Notes: generated by a model not told the origin, from the letters alone. DNA of 64,000 nt from Erythrobacter cryptus DSM 12079 (GCF_000422985.1 NZ_KE383966.1:227829-291828); one strand, 5' to 3'. Shown: positions 17,708-25,966, counted from the stretch's first letter. Translations and numbers: made by a program.

Positions 17708-17725
17708 TTGACATTCGTGTGACAG
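17708..17725 (-). promoter_or_regulatory. Pho-box-like site upstream of ppk
   Basis: On the minus strand the bases read CTGTCAC, four bases, then ATGTCAA: two PhoB half-site matches with the 11-bp period. It lies about 100 bp upstream of the polyphosphate kinase start, in a 145-base gap, and fits phosphate-responsive control of polyphosphate metabolism. The orientation is opposite to the gene. Confidence 0.5.
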
Positions 17726-17824
17726 CGCCTGCAAGGTGATTTACACCGACCGCGCGAGCGAACACATGCGCGTGCCGGCGCACGGCGCGGCCGGCCCGCG
17801 GCGCCGCATGGAAGCAGGAAAGCG

Positions 17825-20023
17825 ATGAGCACGTCACCGACCGGTCCAGAGCCTGTCATGCCCGCCGCCCCGCTGGCGGCGCTCGGGCCCGATGAATCGC
17901 CCTATTTCAACCGCGAGCTATCATGGCTGCAATTCAACCAGCGGGTGCTGGCCGAGGCCGACAACGAGGCCTATCCGCTGCTCGAGCGGCTGCGCTTCCT
18001 CTCGATCTCGGGCAGCAATCTCGATGAATTCATGATGATCCGCGTCGCCGGGCTGGTGGGCCAGGTGCAGCGCGGGCTGGAAACCCCCTCGATCGACGGG
18101 CGCAGCCCCTCGCAGCAATTGGCCGCGATCCGCGAGCAGCTCGTCCGGCTCTCGCAGCGCCAGCAGGCGATCTGGCGCAAGCTGCGCGCCGCGCTGGCCG
18201 CTGCCGATATCCACGTTGCCGATGAACAGCGCGTCAGCCCGGCCGCGCACAAGTGGCTCAAGGCCTTCTTCCTCAATGAGATCCTGCCGGTGATCACGCC
18301 CCAGGCGCTCGATCCGGCGCATCCCTTCCCCTTCGTCCAGAACGGCGGGCTGGGGCTGCTCTTCACCCTGCGGCGCGAGGCCACCGGCGAACAGCTGATC
18401 GAGATGGTGCTGATCCCCAGCGCCCTGCCGCGCTTTGTGCGGGTGCCCGATGCGGTAACCGGCGGCGAGGGCAGCGGCGCGCTCTATATCTCGATCGCGC
18501 GGCTCATCCAGCGCTATGCCGCGGCGCTGTTTCCCGGCTTTGCCATCCAGGGCGACGGGCTGTTCCGGGTGCTGCGCGACAGCGACATCGAGATCGAGGA
18601 AGAGGCCGAAGACCTGGTGCGCACCTTCCGCAGTGCGATCCAGCGCCGCCGCCGCGGCCAGGTGATCCAGCTCGAGCTTGAGGAGGATTTCGATCCGGCG
18701 GCCGAAGCCTTGCTGCGCGAACAGCTGGGCATCAACGAAGCCGCGGTGATCAAGACCGATGGCATGATCGGCCTTGATGGCCTTGCCGAGATCGTGCGCG
18801 AGGATCGGCCCGACCTCAAGTTCGATGCCTATACCCCGCGCTATCCCGAGCGCATTCGCGAGCATGACGGCGATGCCTTCTCGGCCATCCGCGAGAAGGA
18901 CATCATCATCCACCACCCTTATGAAAGCTTCGAGGTGGTGGTCGATTTCCTGCGCCAGGCCGCGGCCGATCCCGATGTGGTGGCAATCAAGCAGACGCTC
19001 TATCGTGCCGGCAGCCAATCGGCGGTGATCAATGCCCTGATCGAGGCGGCCGAGGCGGGCAAATCGGTGACCGCGGTGGTCGAGCTCAAGGCCCGCTTCG
19101 ATGAGGAGCAGAACCTCAAATGGGCGAGCAAGCTCGAGCGTGCGGGCGTGCAGGTGATCTACGGCTTCACCGACTGGAAGACCCACGCCAAGGTGGCAAT
19201 GGTGGTGCGGCGCGAGGGCGATTCCTTCCGCACCTATTGCCACTTCGGCACCGGCAATTATCATCCGGTGACCGCGCGCATCTATACCGATCTCAGCTTC
19301 TTCACCGCCGATCCCAAGCTCGGGCGCGATGCGGCCAAGATGTTCAATTTCATCACCGGCTATGTCGAGCCGCACGCGCTCGAGCGGCTGCACATTGCCC
19401 CGATTGATCTGCGCGCGGAGATCTATGCCCGCATCGATGCCGAAATCGAAAACGCGCGCAAGGGCAGGCCCGCCGCGATCTGGATGAAGTGCAACCAGAT
19501 CACCGATGAGGGGGTGATCGACCGGCTCTATGCCGCCAGCAATGCCGGGGTGCCGGTGGAACTGGTGGTGCGCGGGATCTGCTGCCTCAGGCCCGGGATT
19601 GCCGGCCTTTCCGAGAATATCCGTGTCAAGTCGATCATCGGACGCTTTCTGGAGCACAGCCGTATCTATGCCTTTGCCAATGGCCATCCCATGCCCAGCG
19701 CTCACGCCGCGGTGTTCATCGCCTCTGCTGACATGATGACTCGCAATCTTGATCGCCGGGTGGAAACCCTGATCCCGATCCTCAACCGCACGGTGCACGA
19801 CCAGGTGCTCCAGCAGGTGCTGCTCGCCAACATGCTCGACACCGAGCAGAGCTGGTGGCTGCACCCCGATGGGCACTATTCGCGCGTCACGCTCGAGCCG
19901 GGAGCAAAGCCCTTCAATTGCCACCGCTATTTCATGACCAACCCCTCGCTTTCGGGCCGCGGCGGGGCGCTCGAGGCCGGGGCGGTGCCCAAGCTCAGCC
20001 TGCGGCGGGGAGCGGTGGGATGA
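17825..20023 (+). CDS. ppk1: Polyphosphate kinase 1
   Basis: A 732-residue enzyme that reversibly polymerises the gamma-phosphate of ATP into inorganic polyphosphate. The N-terminal ELSWLQFNQRVL segment, the middle domain with HPYESFEVVVDFL, and the two catalytic histidine motifs (DWKTHAKVAMVV, His454, the autophosphorylated residue; LEHSRIYAFANG, His611) are all present, as is FGTGNYHPVTARIYTDLSFF. Length and order match the family. The start ATG at 17825 has GGAAAG upstream. The stop codon overlaps the ppx start as ATGA, so synthesis and breakdown enzymes are coupled. Confidence 0.97.
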   Translation: MSTSPTGPEPVMPAAPLAALGPDESPYFNRELSWLQFNQRVLAEADNEAYPLLERLRFLSISGSNLDEFMMIRVAGLVGQVQRGLETPSIDGRSPSQQLAAIREQLVRLSQRQQAIWRKLRAALAAADIHVADEQRVSPAAHKWLKAFFLNEILPVITPQALDPAHPFPFVQNGGLGLLFTLRREATGEQLIEMVLIPSALPRFVRVPDAVTGGEGSGALYISIARLIQRYAAALFPGFAIQGDGLFRVLRDSDIEIEEEAEDLVRTFRSAIQRRRRGQVIQLELEEDFDPAAEALLREQLGINEAAVIKTDGMIGLDGLAEIVREDRPDLKFDAYTPRYPERIREHDGDAFSAIREKDIIIHHPYESFEVVVDFLRQAAADPDVVAIKQTLYRAGSQSAVINALIEAAEAGKSVTAVVELKARFDEEQNLKWASKLERAGVQVIYGFTDWKTHAKVAMVVRREGDSFRTYCHFGTGNYHPVTARIYTDLSFFTADPKLGRDAAKMFNFITGYVEPHALERLHIAPIDLRAEIYARIDAEIENARKGRPAAIWMKCNQITDEGVIDRLYAASNAGVPVELVVRGICCLRPGIAGLSENIRVKSIIGRFLEHSRIYAFANGHPMPSAHAAVFIASADMMTRNLDRRVETLIPILNRTVHDQVLQQVLLANMLDTEQSWWLHPDGHYSRVTLEPGAKPFNCHRYFMTNPSLSGRGGALEAGAVPKLSLRRGAVG

Positions 20024-21570
20024 GCTATCCTAGGCGGCGGGCCGAGCGCGAGGGCGCCATTCTGGGCAGCAGGCCTGAGCGCGCGATCATCGACATCGGC
20101 TCGAACACGGTACGCCTCGTGGTCTATGGCGGCGCCATGCGCGCGCCCACGGTGCTGCTCAACGAGAAGGTGACGGCGCGGCTCGGGCGCGAGATCGCCG
20201 TCACCGGGCGGCTGGCCGAGGATGCCATGGCGCTCGCGCTGCGCGGGCTCAGGCGCTTTGCCTTGCTGCTTGCCGATCTCGGCATCAGGGACATTGAGAC
20301 CGTGGCCACCGCCGCGGTGCGCGAGGCCAGCAACGGGCCGGCCTTCCTCGAGGAACTGCGCGCCATCGGCCTCATGCCGCGGGTGCTTTCGGGCGAGGAG
20401 GAGGCGCTGCTTTCCGCCCACGGCGTGATCGGCGCCTTCCCCGCGGCGCGCGGCGTGGTGGCCGACCTTGGCGGGGGCAGCCTTGAACTGGTGCGGGTCG
20501 CCGACGGGCGCTGCGAGGGTGCCAGCAGCCTGCCGCTCGGGACGCTGCGCCTGCCCGACCATCGGCCTTCCGGACGCAAGGGCGCGGCCGCACGCAGCGC
20601 GATGCGCAAGTCGCTCGACCGGGCGATCCGCAAGGCCGGGTGGGACGATGCCGCGCGCTTGCCGGCGGAAAACGGCGCGCTCTACCTCGTGGGTGGCACC
20701 TGGCGGGCGATGGCGATCTATGCCATGGCGGCGCGCGGTTGGCCGCTCAGTGACCCCCACGGCTTTGCGCTTGATGCCGCGGCGGCGGGTGAGCTTGCCG
20801 CGGCGCTTGCCGCCAGCGATGTCGAGGCGCTCAAGGGACGCGAGCGCATTTCCTCGATGCGCGCCGAGAAGCTCCCCGATGCCGCGGTGCTGCTCGAGGC
20901 GCTGCTGGCGCGCCTGGCGCCGGAGCGGGTGGTGTTCTCGTCTTGGGGCCTGCGCGAGGGGCTGATCTATGATCGCCTGCCCGCCCACAGCCGCGCTGCC
21001 GATCCTTTGCTCGCCGGGGTGGCGGTGTTTGCCAGCCAGCGCGGCACCGAGCCGACGCTTGCAACCCGCATGGCGGCCTGGACGCTCGATGCCGCCCCGG
21101 CGCGCACCCATGGCAGCGAACGGCTGCGCCTTGCGGCCACGATGCTCGGGCTCGCCAGCATGCAGATCGAGCCCAATATCCGGCTGCCGCAGGCGATCAA
21201 TTGGGCGCTGCACAAACGCTGGATCGGGATCGATGCCAAGGGCCGGGCGATGCTGGCAGCGGCCATCGCGGCCAATGGCAACCAGCTTTCCCTGCCGGCC
21301 GAGCTACGCGCCTTGGCGTGCCCCGAGGCGCTCGAGGAAGCGGTGCGCTGGGGCCTCGCGCTGCGGCTCGCCCGGCGCTTGGGTGCCCAGTCGCGCCGCT
21401 CGCTCGAGGCCAGCCGCCTGCTGGTGGACGGCGGCGCCCTGGTGCTGCGCCTTGCCGAAAGCCACGCCGCCCTGTTCGGCAGCCCGACCGAGAAGGACAT
21501 CAAGCTCATCGCGCAGCGCCTCGGCCTTCCCTGGCGCCTCGAGGTGGTGGCCGATGAGAGCCTGCTCTAG
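20020..21570 (+). CDS. ppx: Exopolyphosphatase / pppGpp phosphatase (Ppx/GppA)
   Basis: A 516-residue member of the ASKHA fold that releases phosphate from polyphosphate ends or converts pppGpp. Visible motifs are IDIGSNTVRLVVYGG (phosphate loop 1), a TAAVREASNGPAFLEEL helix, SGEEEALLSAHGV, and VVADLGGGSLELVRV (phosphate loop 2). An alpha-helical HD-like C-terminal domain follows from about residue 300. The ATG at 20020 overlaps the ppk stop codon. Its stop TAG lies inside a CTAG shared with the stop of the convergent transporter gene. Confidence 0.93.
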   Translation: MSYPRRRAEREGAILGSRPERAIIDIGSNTVRLVVYGGAMRAPTVLLNEKVTARLGREIAVTGRLAEDAMALALRGLRRFALLLADLGIRDIETVATAAVREASNGPAFLEELRAIGLMPRVLSGEEEALLSAHGVIGAFPAARGVVADLGGGSLELVRVADGRCEGASSLPLGTLRLPDHRPSGRKGAAARSAMRKSLDRAIRKAGWDDAARLPAENGALYLVGGTWRAMAIYAMAARGWPLSDPHGFALDAAAAGELAAALAASDVEALKGRERISSMRAEKLPDAAVLLEALLARLAPERVVFSSWGLREGLIYDRLPAHSRAADPLLAGVAVFASQRGTEPTLATRMAAWTLDAAPARTHGSERLRLAATMLGLASMQIEPNIRLPQAINWALHKRWIGIDAKGRAMLAAAIAANGNQLSLPAELRALACPEALEEAVRWGLALRLARRLGAQSRRSLEASRLLVDGGALVLRLAESHAALFGSPTEKDIKLIAQRLGLPWRLEVVADESLL

Positions 21571-22466
21571 CCGGCGCGCGGCGTGCTGGTGGCAAAGGGC
21601 GAGAAATCGGTGTCGAGATCGAACAGATCGACCCCTTCGGCACGCTTGAGCCGGGCCACCACGGCATAGGTGACCGGGGTGAGCGCTGCCTCCCAGGCGA
21701 CCTTGAGCGCCCAGTTGGTGACCATCACCGTCACCACTGCTTGCGGAGTCCAGATGCCAAGGAAGGCCACGGGGTAGAAGATCAGGCTGTCCACCCCCTG
21801 GCCAACGAATGTCGAACCGATGGTGCGGGTCCACAAGAACCGCCCGCGGGTGAGCACCTTCATCTTGGCCATGACGAAGGAATTGACGAATTCGCCCGCC
21901 CAGAAGGCGCTGATCGAGGCCACCACGATGCGCCAGGTGCTGCCGAACACGCTGACATAGGTTTCCTGGCAGATCGCCCCGTCGGGAATGGCGGGATCGG
22001 GATTGGAGGTGATGGGGCGCGGCCCGCCAAAGCCGCTGGCGCTGCAGGTCCAGCCGTCAAAGGGGGGAAGGCTCACCACCACCCAGGACATGAAGGCAAG
22101 GAACACCATCGCTGCCGTGCCCACCCAGATCACCCGCCGCGCCCGGGCGAAGCCGTAGATCTCGGTCAGGACATCGCCGATGACATAGCCGAGCGGGAAG
22201 AACAGGATCCCGGCGCCGTAGATGAACACCCCGTCGGGCGCGGGCCACCAGCCATCGGGCCAGAACGGCACATCGACATAGGTCAGCTTGGCCGCGCCGA
22301 TGAGGTTCGAAAGCAGCAGGATCGCCACGAAGGCCGCCATGACGAGGTCATAATAGCGGAAGGTAACCGGCGCTCGGCTGGTGGCGATGATCCCGTCGTC
22401 AGGATCGCGGTCAAAGGCGGCGGCCGGATCCTGCGCGGGATCGGCGGCGGGGGCGGGCTTTTCCAT
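21567..22466 (-). CDS. yhhQ: Queuosine precursor transporter (VUT/YhhQ family)
   Basis: A 299-residue inner-membrane protein with about six hydrophobic helices (YYDLVMAAFVAILLLSNLIG, FIYGAGILFFPLGYVIGDVL, VIWVGTAAMVFLAFMSWVVV, IVVASISAFWAGEFVNSFVM, SLIFYPVAFLGIWTPQAVVT). The VUT signature GYVIGDVLTEIYGFARARRV and the GQGVDSLIFYP segment are present. The family imports queuine or preQ0/preQ1 for tRNA modification. An insertion after helix 3 (FDGWTCSASGFGGPR, with two Cys) lengthens the periplasmic loop relative to the usual protein of about 220 residues. The ATG at 22466 is preferred over an upstream start. The stop shares CTAG with ppx. Confidence 0.85.
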   Translation of the reverse strand: MEKPAPAADPAQDPAAAFDRDPDDGIIATSRAPVTFRYYDLVMAAFVAILLLSNLIGAAKLTYVDVPFWPDGWWPAPDGVFIYGAGILFFPLGYVIGDVLTEIYGFARARRVIWVGTAAMVFLAFMSWVVVSLPPFDGWTCSASGFGGPRPITSNPDPAIPDGAICQETYVSVFGSTWRIVVASISAFWAGEFVNSFVMAKMKVLTRGRFLWTRTIGSTFVGQGVDSLIFYPVAFLGIWTPQAVVTVMVTNWALKVAWEAALTPVTYAVVARLKRAEGVDLFDLDTDFSPFATSTPRAG

Positions 22467-22527
22467 TGCCGCCCCGGTTAGCGCGATTTGCGCGGGCCGC
22501 AAAGCGCGCTATGGGGCGAGCCGGCGC

Positions 22528-22604
22528 GCGCCCGTAGCTCATCTGGATAGAGCGCGAGACTTCTAATCTTGAGGCAGCAGGTTCGAGTCCTGCCGGGCGC
22601 GCCA
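22528..22604 (+). tRNA. tRNA-Arg (anticodon UCU)
   Basis: A full cloverleaf: acceptor GCGCCCG/CGGGCGC, D stem GCTC/GAGC, anticodon stem CGAGA/TCTTG with loop CTTCTAA (anticodon TCT, reading AGA), T stem GCAGG/CCTGC with loop TTCGAGT, discriminator G and encoded CCA. 77 nt. It stands alone, 61 bases upstream of the divergent transporter start. Confidence 0.97.
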
Positions 22605-22829
22605 GCGCTGCGAGAATAGGCAAATCCGAGATCCCCGAGGACGCCAGCCCCGAACAGGTGGGGAACTCTGACCTTTCCCTCGCCGGTTGCTGGTAAGCAG
22701 CTTCCGGGAGCCAAGAGAGGGAAAAGCAGTCTCTCGATCATCGGTGCAACAACCGCCGCGCAAGGCTCGGCGCAGGTCGCGAAAGATCACTCCAACGCAC
22801 GTCTGGCTTCGCCAGAAGGGGTCACCTGT
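22605..22829. other. Non-coding segment with nested hairpin between tRNA and IS
   Basis: No gene is supported here. Bases 22674-22681 (TTTCCCTC) pair with 22717-22724 (GAGGGAAA) and enclose a smaller hairpin GCTG-GTAAG-CAGC. At 22803-22815 a second hairpin, CTGGC-TTC-GCCAG, lies just outside the IS left end. It could be tRNA-linked junk from an old integration or a small structured RNA. Confidence 0.35.
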
Positions 22830-22845
22830 TGACGTGCTCCCCTGA
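22830..22845 (+). repeat. Left inverted repeat of the IS3 element
   Basis: TGACGTGCTCCCCTGA, exact inverse complement of the right end at 24160-24175. Confidence 0.92.
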
Positions 22846-23089
22846 AATGTGACCGCTTTTTGGTAGAGTCTGACGCAAGGAGTCGGACGATATGAAGCGG
22901 AGCAGGTTCAACGAAGAGCAGATCATTGCGATCTTGAAGGAGCAGGAAGCGGGGATGGCGACGGCGGAGGTCTGCCGCCGCCACGGGATCAGCTCGGCAA
23001 CGTTCTACAAGTGGAAGTCGAAGTTCGGCGGCCTGGATGTGTCTGAGGCCCGGTGGCTACGGTCGCTCGAGGAGGAGAACTCGCGGCTG

Positions 23090-23112
23090 ACCCGAAGGGC
23101 CGCGAAGCGAAC
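23090..23112 (+). repeat. Mini-hairpin insertion A in orfA
   Basis: 23 bases that appear extra relative to the family's orfA. They begin ACCCGAAGGGC and continue CGC-GAA-GCG, then AAC. Two back-to-back hairpins result (CCC-GAA-GGG and CGC-GAA-GCG). Twenty of 23 positions match insertion B. Confidence 0.6.
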
Positions 23113-23151
23113 AAGCTGCTGGCCGAGGCCATGCTCGACAATGCCGTGCTG

Positions 23152-23174
23152 ACCCGAAGGGCGGCGTAGCCAAC
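23152..23174 (+). repeat. Mini-hairpin insertion B in orfA
   Basis: 23 bases beginning ACCCGAAGGGC and continuing GGC-GTA-GCC, then AAC. Compared with insertion A, the outer pair of the second stem has changed from C-G to G-C on both arms, a compensatory change that keeps the hairpin. Confidence 0.6.
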
Positions 23175-23571
23175 GATCTGGCATCAAAAAATGGTAACGC
23201 CCGGCGCCAAGCGGGAAGCCGTCGCCCATGCCCGGGAGCATCACGGGGTGAGCGAGCCCAAGAGACGAATGGGGGGCGTGTGCATTGGTTGGTGTGAGCC
23301 GCAGGGTGATCTGTTACGAGCCGTCGCGGTCCGATGACGGGGCGCTACGCCAACGGCTGCGCGAGCTGGCGGCGGAACGTCGTCGGTTCGGTTACCGCCG
23401 CCTGGGCTACCTGCTGGCGCGAGAGGGCATCGCCCCCAACCACAAGAATCTGCTGCGCATCTACCGCGAGGAAGGACTGCGCGTGCGGCGCCGTGGCGGC
23501 CGGAAGCGGGCGCTGGGCACGCGCAGGCCAATGGTGCTGCCGGATGGTCCGAACCAGCGTTGGAGCCTCGA

Positions 23572-23610
23572 GTTGGGCGCTGCGCGCCCTTCTCCGCTTC
23601 GCTTCGAATC
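23572..23610 (-). repeat. Mini-hairpin insertion C in orfB
   Basis: About 36 net extra bases in frame within the first DDE strand. Read on the minus strand, the right part is GAAGGGC-GCG-CAG-CGC-CCAAC, the same plan as insertions A and B (GAAGGGC, a 3-bp hairpin, then CAAC) with an unrelated 5' extension. Confidence 0.45.
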
Positions 23611-23886
23611 CGTCTCCGACAGCCTGATCTGCGGTCGGCGCTTCCGCATCCTGTGCGTGGTCGATGATTATACGCGGGAGTGCCTGGCGCTGGTGGCCGA
23701 TACATCGCTGTCCGGTGCTCGGGTAGCGCGGGAACTGACCAGCCTGATGGGCAGCCGCGGCAAGCCGCACATGGTGGTCAGCGACAATGGCACCGAACTC
23801 ACCTCGTCGGCGATCCTGCGCTGGTCGCAGGAGCGACGGGTCGAGTGGCACTACATCGCGCCCGGCAAGCCGATGCAGAACGGGTT

Positions 23887-23905
23887 GGCTGCGCCGCCCT
23901 GGGGT
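23887..23905 (-). repeat. Mini-hairpin insertion D in orfB
   Basis: 19 extra bases split the codon run GGGTT|CGTGGAAAGC. Read on the minus strand they are ACCCCAGGGC then GGC-GCA-GCC-like bases followed by host AAC, nearly identical to insertion B but in inverse orientation. It causes the frameshift in the transposase. Confidence 0.6.
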
Positions 23906-24159
23906 CGTGGAAAGCTTCAACGGTCGCCTGCGCGACGAATGCCTCAACGAGACCCTGTTCACCTCGCTGGCCCATGCCCGGTTCGTCCTCGCCGCCTGGC
24001 GGTACGATTACAATACGGTCAGGCCACACTCAAAACTGGGCGGGAAGACCCCCGCCGACATCGCCGGCCAACGTGTCTGGGGGCATGCCCCCAGACACGT
24101 TGCCAACCCATCAAACACACATCATGAAGAAGCGAGACTCTGCCTCTGACTGGTAACAA

Positions 24160-24175
24160 TCAGGGGAGCACGTCA
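24160..24175 (-). repeat. Right inverted repeat of the IS3 element
   Basis: TCAGGGGAGCACGTCA, exact inverse complement of the left end at 22830-22845. Confidence 0.92.
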
Positions 24176-24320
24176 GTCTTTGCCAGCCCGGCACTGATTG
24201 CCACCCTAGCACCCGCTTGCGCTCGGCGCAGATAACGGGCAGCGGTCCAGCAGCAAGCAACCGCTGATGCGGGCGAAGGATGCGAGGGGATGATGTCAGG
24301 GGCAGTCGCGGCCGCCGCGC

Positions 24321-25883
24321 CTAGGTGATCGCATAGGCCCCGTCGATACGGCGCAGCACGCCGCTCGGCCCGTCGAGCAAGGCCTTGGGCAGCAGCGCGG
24401 CGGGCATGTCCTGATAGCACACCGGGCGCAGGAAGCGCTCGATCGCCAGCGTGCCGACCGAGGTGCTGCGCCCGTCCGAGGTTGCGGGGAAGGGCCCGCC
24501 ATGCACCATCGCATGGGTCACCTCGACGCCAGTGGGCCAGCCATTGGCGATGATCCGCCCGGCGCGCGCCTCGAGGATCGGCAGCAATTCGCGCGCCGCG
24601 GGATAATCGGGCGCTGCCATGTGCAAGGTGGCGGTGAGCTGGCCCTCCATCGCCGCGAGGATTGCGGCCATCTCGTCAATATCGGTGCAGGTGACGATGA
24701 TCGAGACGGGGCCGAAAACCTCGTGGCCAAGCGCGGGCTGGCGCCGGAACGCATCGGCGCTGACGGCAAAGACATGGGCCTTGCCGCAAGGCCCGCTGCC
24801 GGCCGCGCCGGTGCCCACGAGGCGCGCGCCATGGGCCGTGATCGCGGCGATGCCGCTTTCATAGGCTTGGAGAATGCCCGCGGTCAGCATGGTCTGGGCC
24901 GCGATCGGGGCGAGCGCTGCGCCCACAGCGGCGATGAAACGGTCAGCGGCGGCTCCAGCCGGCACCAGCACGATTCCGGGATTGGTGCAGAACTGGCCGG
25001 CACCGAGCGTGAGCGAGCCGACATAGGCGCTCGCCAGGGCCTCGGCCGCCTCCTCCAGCCGGTGGGGCAGCAGCAGCACCGGGTTGACGCTGCTCATCTC
25101 GGCATAGACCGGGATCGGCACCGGGCGCGCGGCGGCATGTTGCATCAGGGCCAGCCCCCCGGCGCGTGAGCCGGTGAAGCCGACCGCGGCGATCCGCGGA
25201 TCCTTGACCAGCGTCTCGCCGAGCGCGTGATCGGTGCCGCCGAGGAGCGAGAACACCCCCTCGGGCAGGCCCATCTCGCGGATCGCGGCGAGCAGTGCGC
25301 CCGCCACCAGTTCGGACGTGCCCGGGTGGGCCGGATGGCCCTTGACCACGACGCAGCAGCCCGCCGCCAGTGCCGAAGCCGTATCCCCCCCCGCGACCGA
25401 GAAGGCGAGCGGGAAGTTCGAGGCGCCGAACACCGCGACCGGCCCGAGCGGCACCTTGCGCATGCGCAGATCGGGCTTGGGCGGGGTGCGCTCGCGCAGG
25501 GCATGGTCGATCCGCAGCCCCTGCCAGCCGCCATTTTCGACCTCCTCGGCAAACAGGCGCAGCTGGCCCACGGTACGCCCGCGCTCCCCGACCAGCCGCG
25601 CCTCGGGCAGGCCGGTCTCCAGCATCGCGCGCTCGGTGAGCTCGTCGCCCAGCGCCTCGATATGCGCGGCAATCGCCCGCAGGAAGGCAGCCCGATCGCT
25701 GAGCGGCAGCGCGGTGTAGGTCGCTTGCGCTGCTGCTGCGGCGGCGCAGGCATCGGCAACGTCATCGGCGCTGGCCTCGGCATAGGCGGGGGCAAGCGCC
25801 GTGCCGCTCGCTGCCGCCATGGCGGTGTAACTGTGCGCGCCCGAACGCCATTCGCCCGCAACCAGATTCTTGCCCGTCAGCAT
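24321..25883 (-). CDS. xylA: 2,5-dioxovalerate (2-oxoglutarate semialdehyde) dehydrogenase
   Basis: A 520-residue NAD(P)+-dependent aldehyde dehydrogenase. Conserved residues are Asn156 in FGASNFP, the cofactor loop GFTGSRAGG (235-243), Glu262 in AEMSSVNP and the catalytic Cys299 in GAGQFCTNPG. The FGASNFPLAFSVAGGDTASALAAG block and the EMSSVNPVLLLP segment are those of the sugar-acid pathway subfamily, which oxidises 2-oxoglutarate semialdehyde to 2-oxoglutarate. Here it would be the last step of xylose oxidation, with XylB, C, D and X encoded in the same locus. xylA is the Caulobacter name and should not be confused with xylose isomerase. The start MLTGKN has GAGAGGA upstream. The promoter faces the sugar-porter gene across a shared operator palindrome. 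Confidence 0.88.
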   Translation of the reverse strand: MLTGKNLVAGEWRSGAHSYTAMAAASGTALAPAYAEASADDVADACAAAAAAQATYTALPLSDRAAFLRAIAAHIEALGDELTERAMLETGLPEARLVGERGRTVGQLRLFAEEVENGGWQGLRIDHALRERTPPKPDLRMRKVPLGPVAVFGASNFPLAFSVAGGDTASALAAGCCVVVKGHPAHPGTSELVAGALLAAIREMGLPEGVFSLLGGTDHALGETLVKDPRIAAVGFTGSRAGGLALMQHAAARPVPIPVYAEMSSVNPVLLLPHRLEEAAEALASAYVGSLTLGAGQFCTNPGIVLVPAGAAADRFIAAVGAALAPIAAQTMLTAGILQAYESGIAAITAHGARLVGTGAAGSGPCGKAHVFAVSADAFRRQPALGHEVFGPVSIIVTCTDIDEMAAILAAMEGQLTATLHMAAPDYPAARELLPILEARAGRIIANGWPTGVEVTHAMVHGGPFPATSDGRSTSVGTLAIERFLRPVCYQDMPAALLPKALLDGPSGVLRRIDGAYAIT

Positions 25884-25952
25884 TGCCATTCCTCTCGAAA
25901 AGTGATTCCGCGTGGTGAAAACGCGGCTTGCCATAGCGCGTTTTTCGGTCAA

Positions 25953-25966
25953 AGGTAGCGCTACCA
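25953..25966. promoter_or_regulatory. LacI-type operator 1 (dehydrogenase / MFS divergent promoter)
   Basis: AGGTAGCGCTACCA contains the perfect palindrome GGTAGCGCTACC (25954-25965). It is the only palindrome of this kind in the gap between the two divergent genes, and matches the sites at 33743, 43374 and 55176. Confidence 0.85.

Larger units (their letters stand above)
22892..23197 (+). pseudogene. IS3-family orfA (helix-turn-helix), frameshifted
   Basis: The frame starts MKRSRFNEEQIIAILKEQEA and reads a typical helix-turn-helix (AEVCRRHGISSATFYKWKSK) followed by the leucine-zipper start (SLEEENSRL). It then leaves the expected frame: the normal zipper residues NKLLAEAMLDNAVL appear in another frame after a 23-base insertion at 23090, and the expected end DLASKKW appears after a second 23-base insertion at 23152. 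The A-rich frameshift window TCAAAAAATGG near 23184 has six A where the intact version I would expect has seven. The protein cannot be functional. Confidence 0.85.
23191..24149 (+). pseudogene. IS3-family orfB (DDE transposase), multiply disrupted
   Basis: Pieces of the transposase lie in three frames. The N-terminal VTPGAKREAVAHAREHHGVSE is followed by extra bases and a frame change. The central part (RRFGYRRLGYLLAREG, then GRKRALGTRRP) continues to WSLE, where 12 extra residues interrupt the first DDE strand (normally WSLDFVSDSL). FRILCVVDDYTREC, VVSDNGTELTS and WHYIAPGKPMQNG are intact. A 19-base insertion at 23887 then shifts the frame; the remainder ESFNGRLRDECLNETLF and YNTVRPHSKLGGKTP is readable in another frame to a stop at 24147. 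The catalytic D, D and E residues can all be found but not in one frame. Confidence 0.88.
22830..24175 (+). mobile_element. IS3-family insertion sequence, inactive copy
   Basis: An element of about 1346 bp bounded by a 16-bp perfect inverted repeat, TGACGTGCTCCCCTGA, that starts with TGA and ends with TCA as IS3-family termini do. It carries orfA and orfB of the IS3 type, both broken. No target-site duplication can be seen: the bases outside are CCTGT on the left and GTCTT on the right, so one flank may have been rearranged or the insertion is old. It sits between tRNA-Arg and the xylan locus. Confidence 0.9.

Noticed and set aside
23234..23257. A fifth insertion in orfB near the SEPKRRMGG stretch
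   Set aside because: The bases look extra and change the frame, but they do not share the mini-hairpin plan, and the exact family sequence at this point is too variable to be sure.
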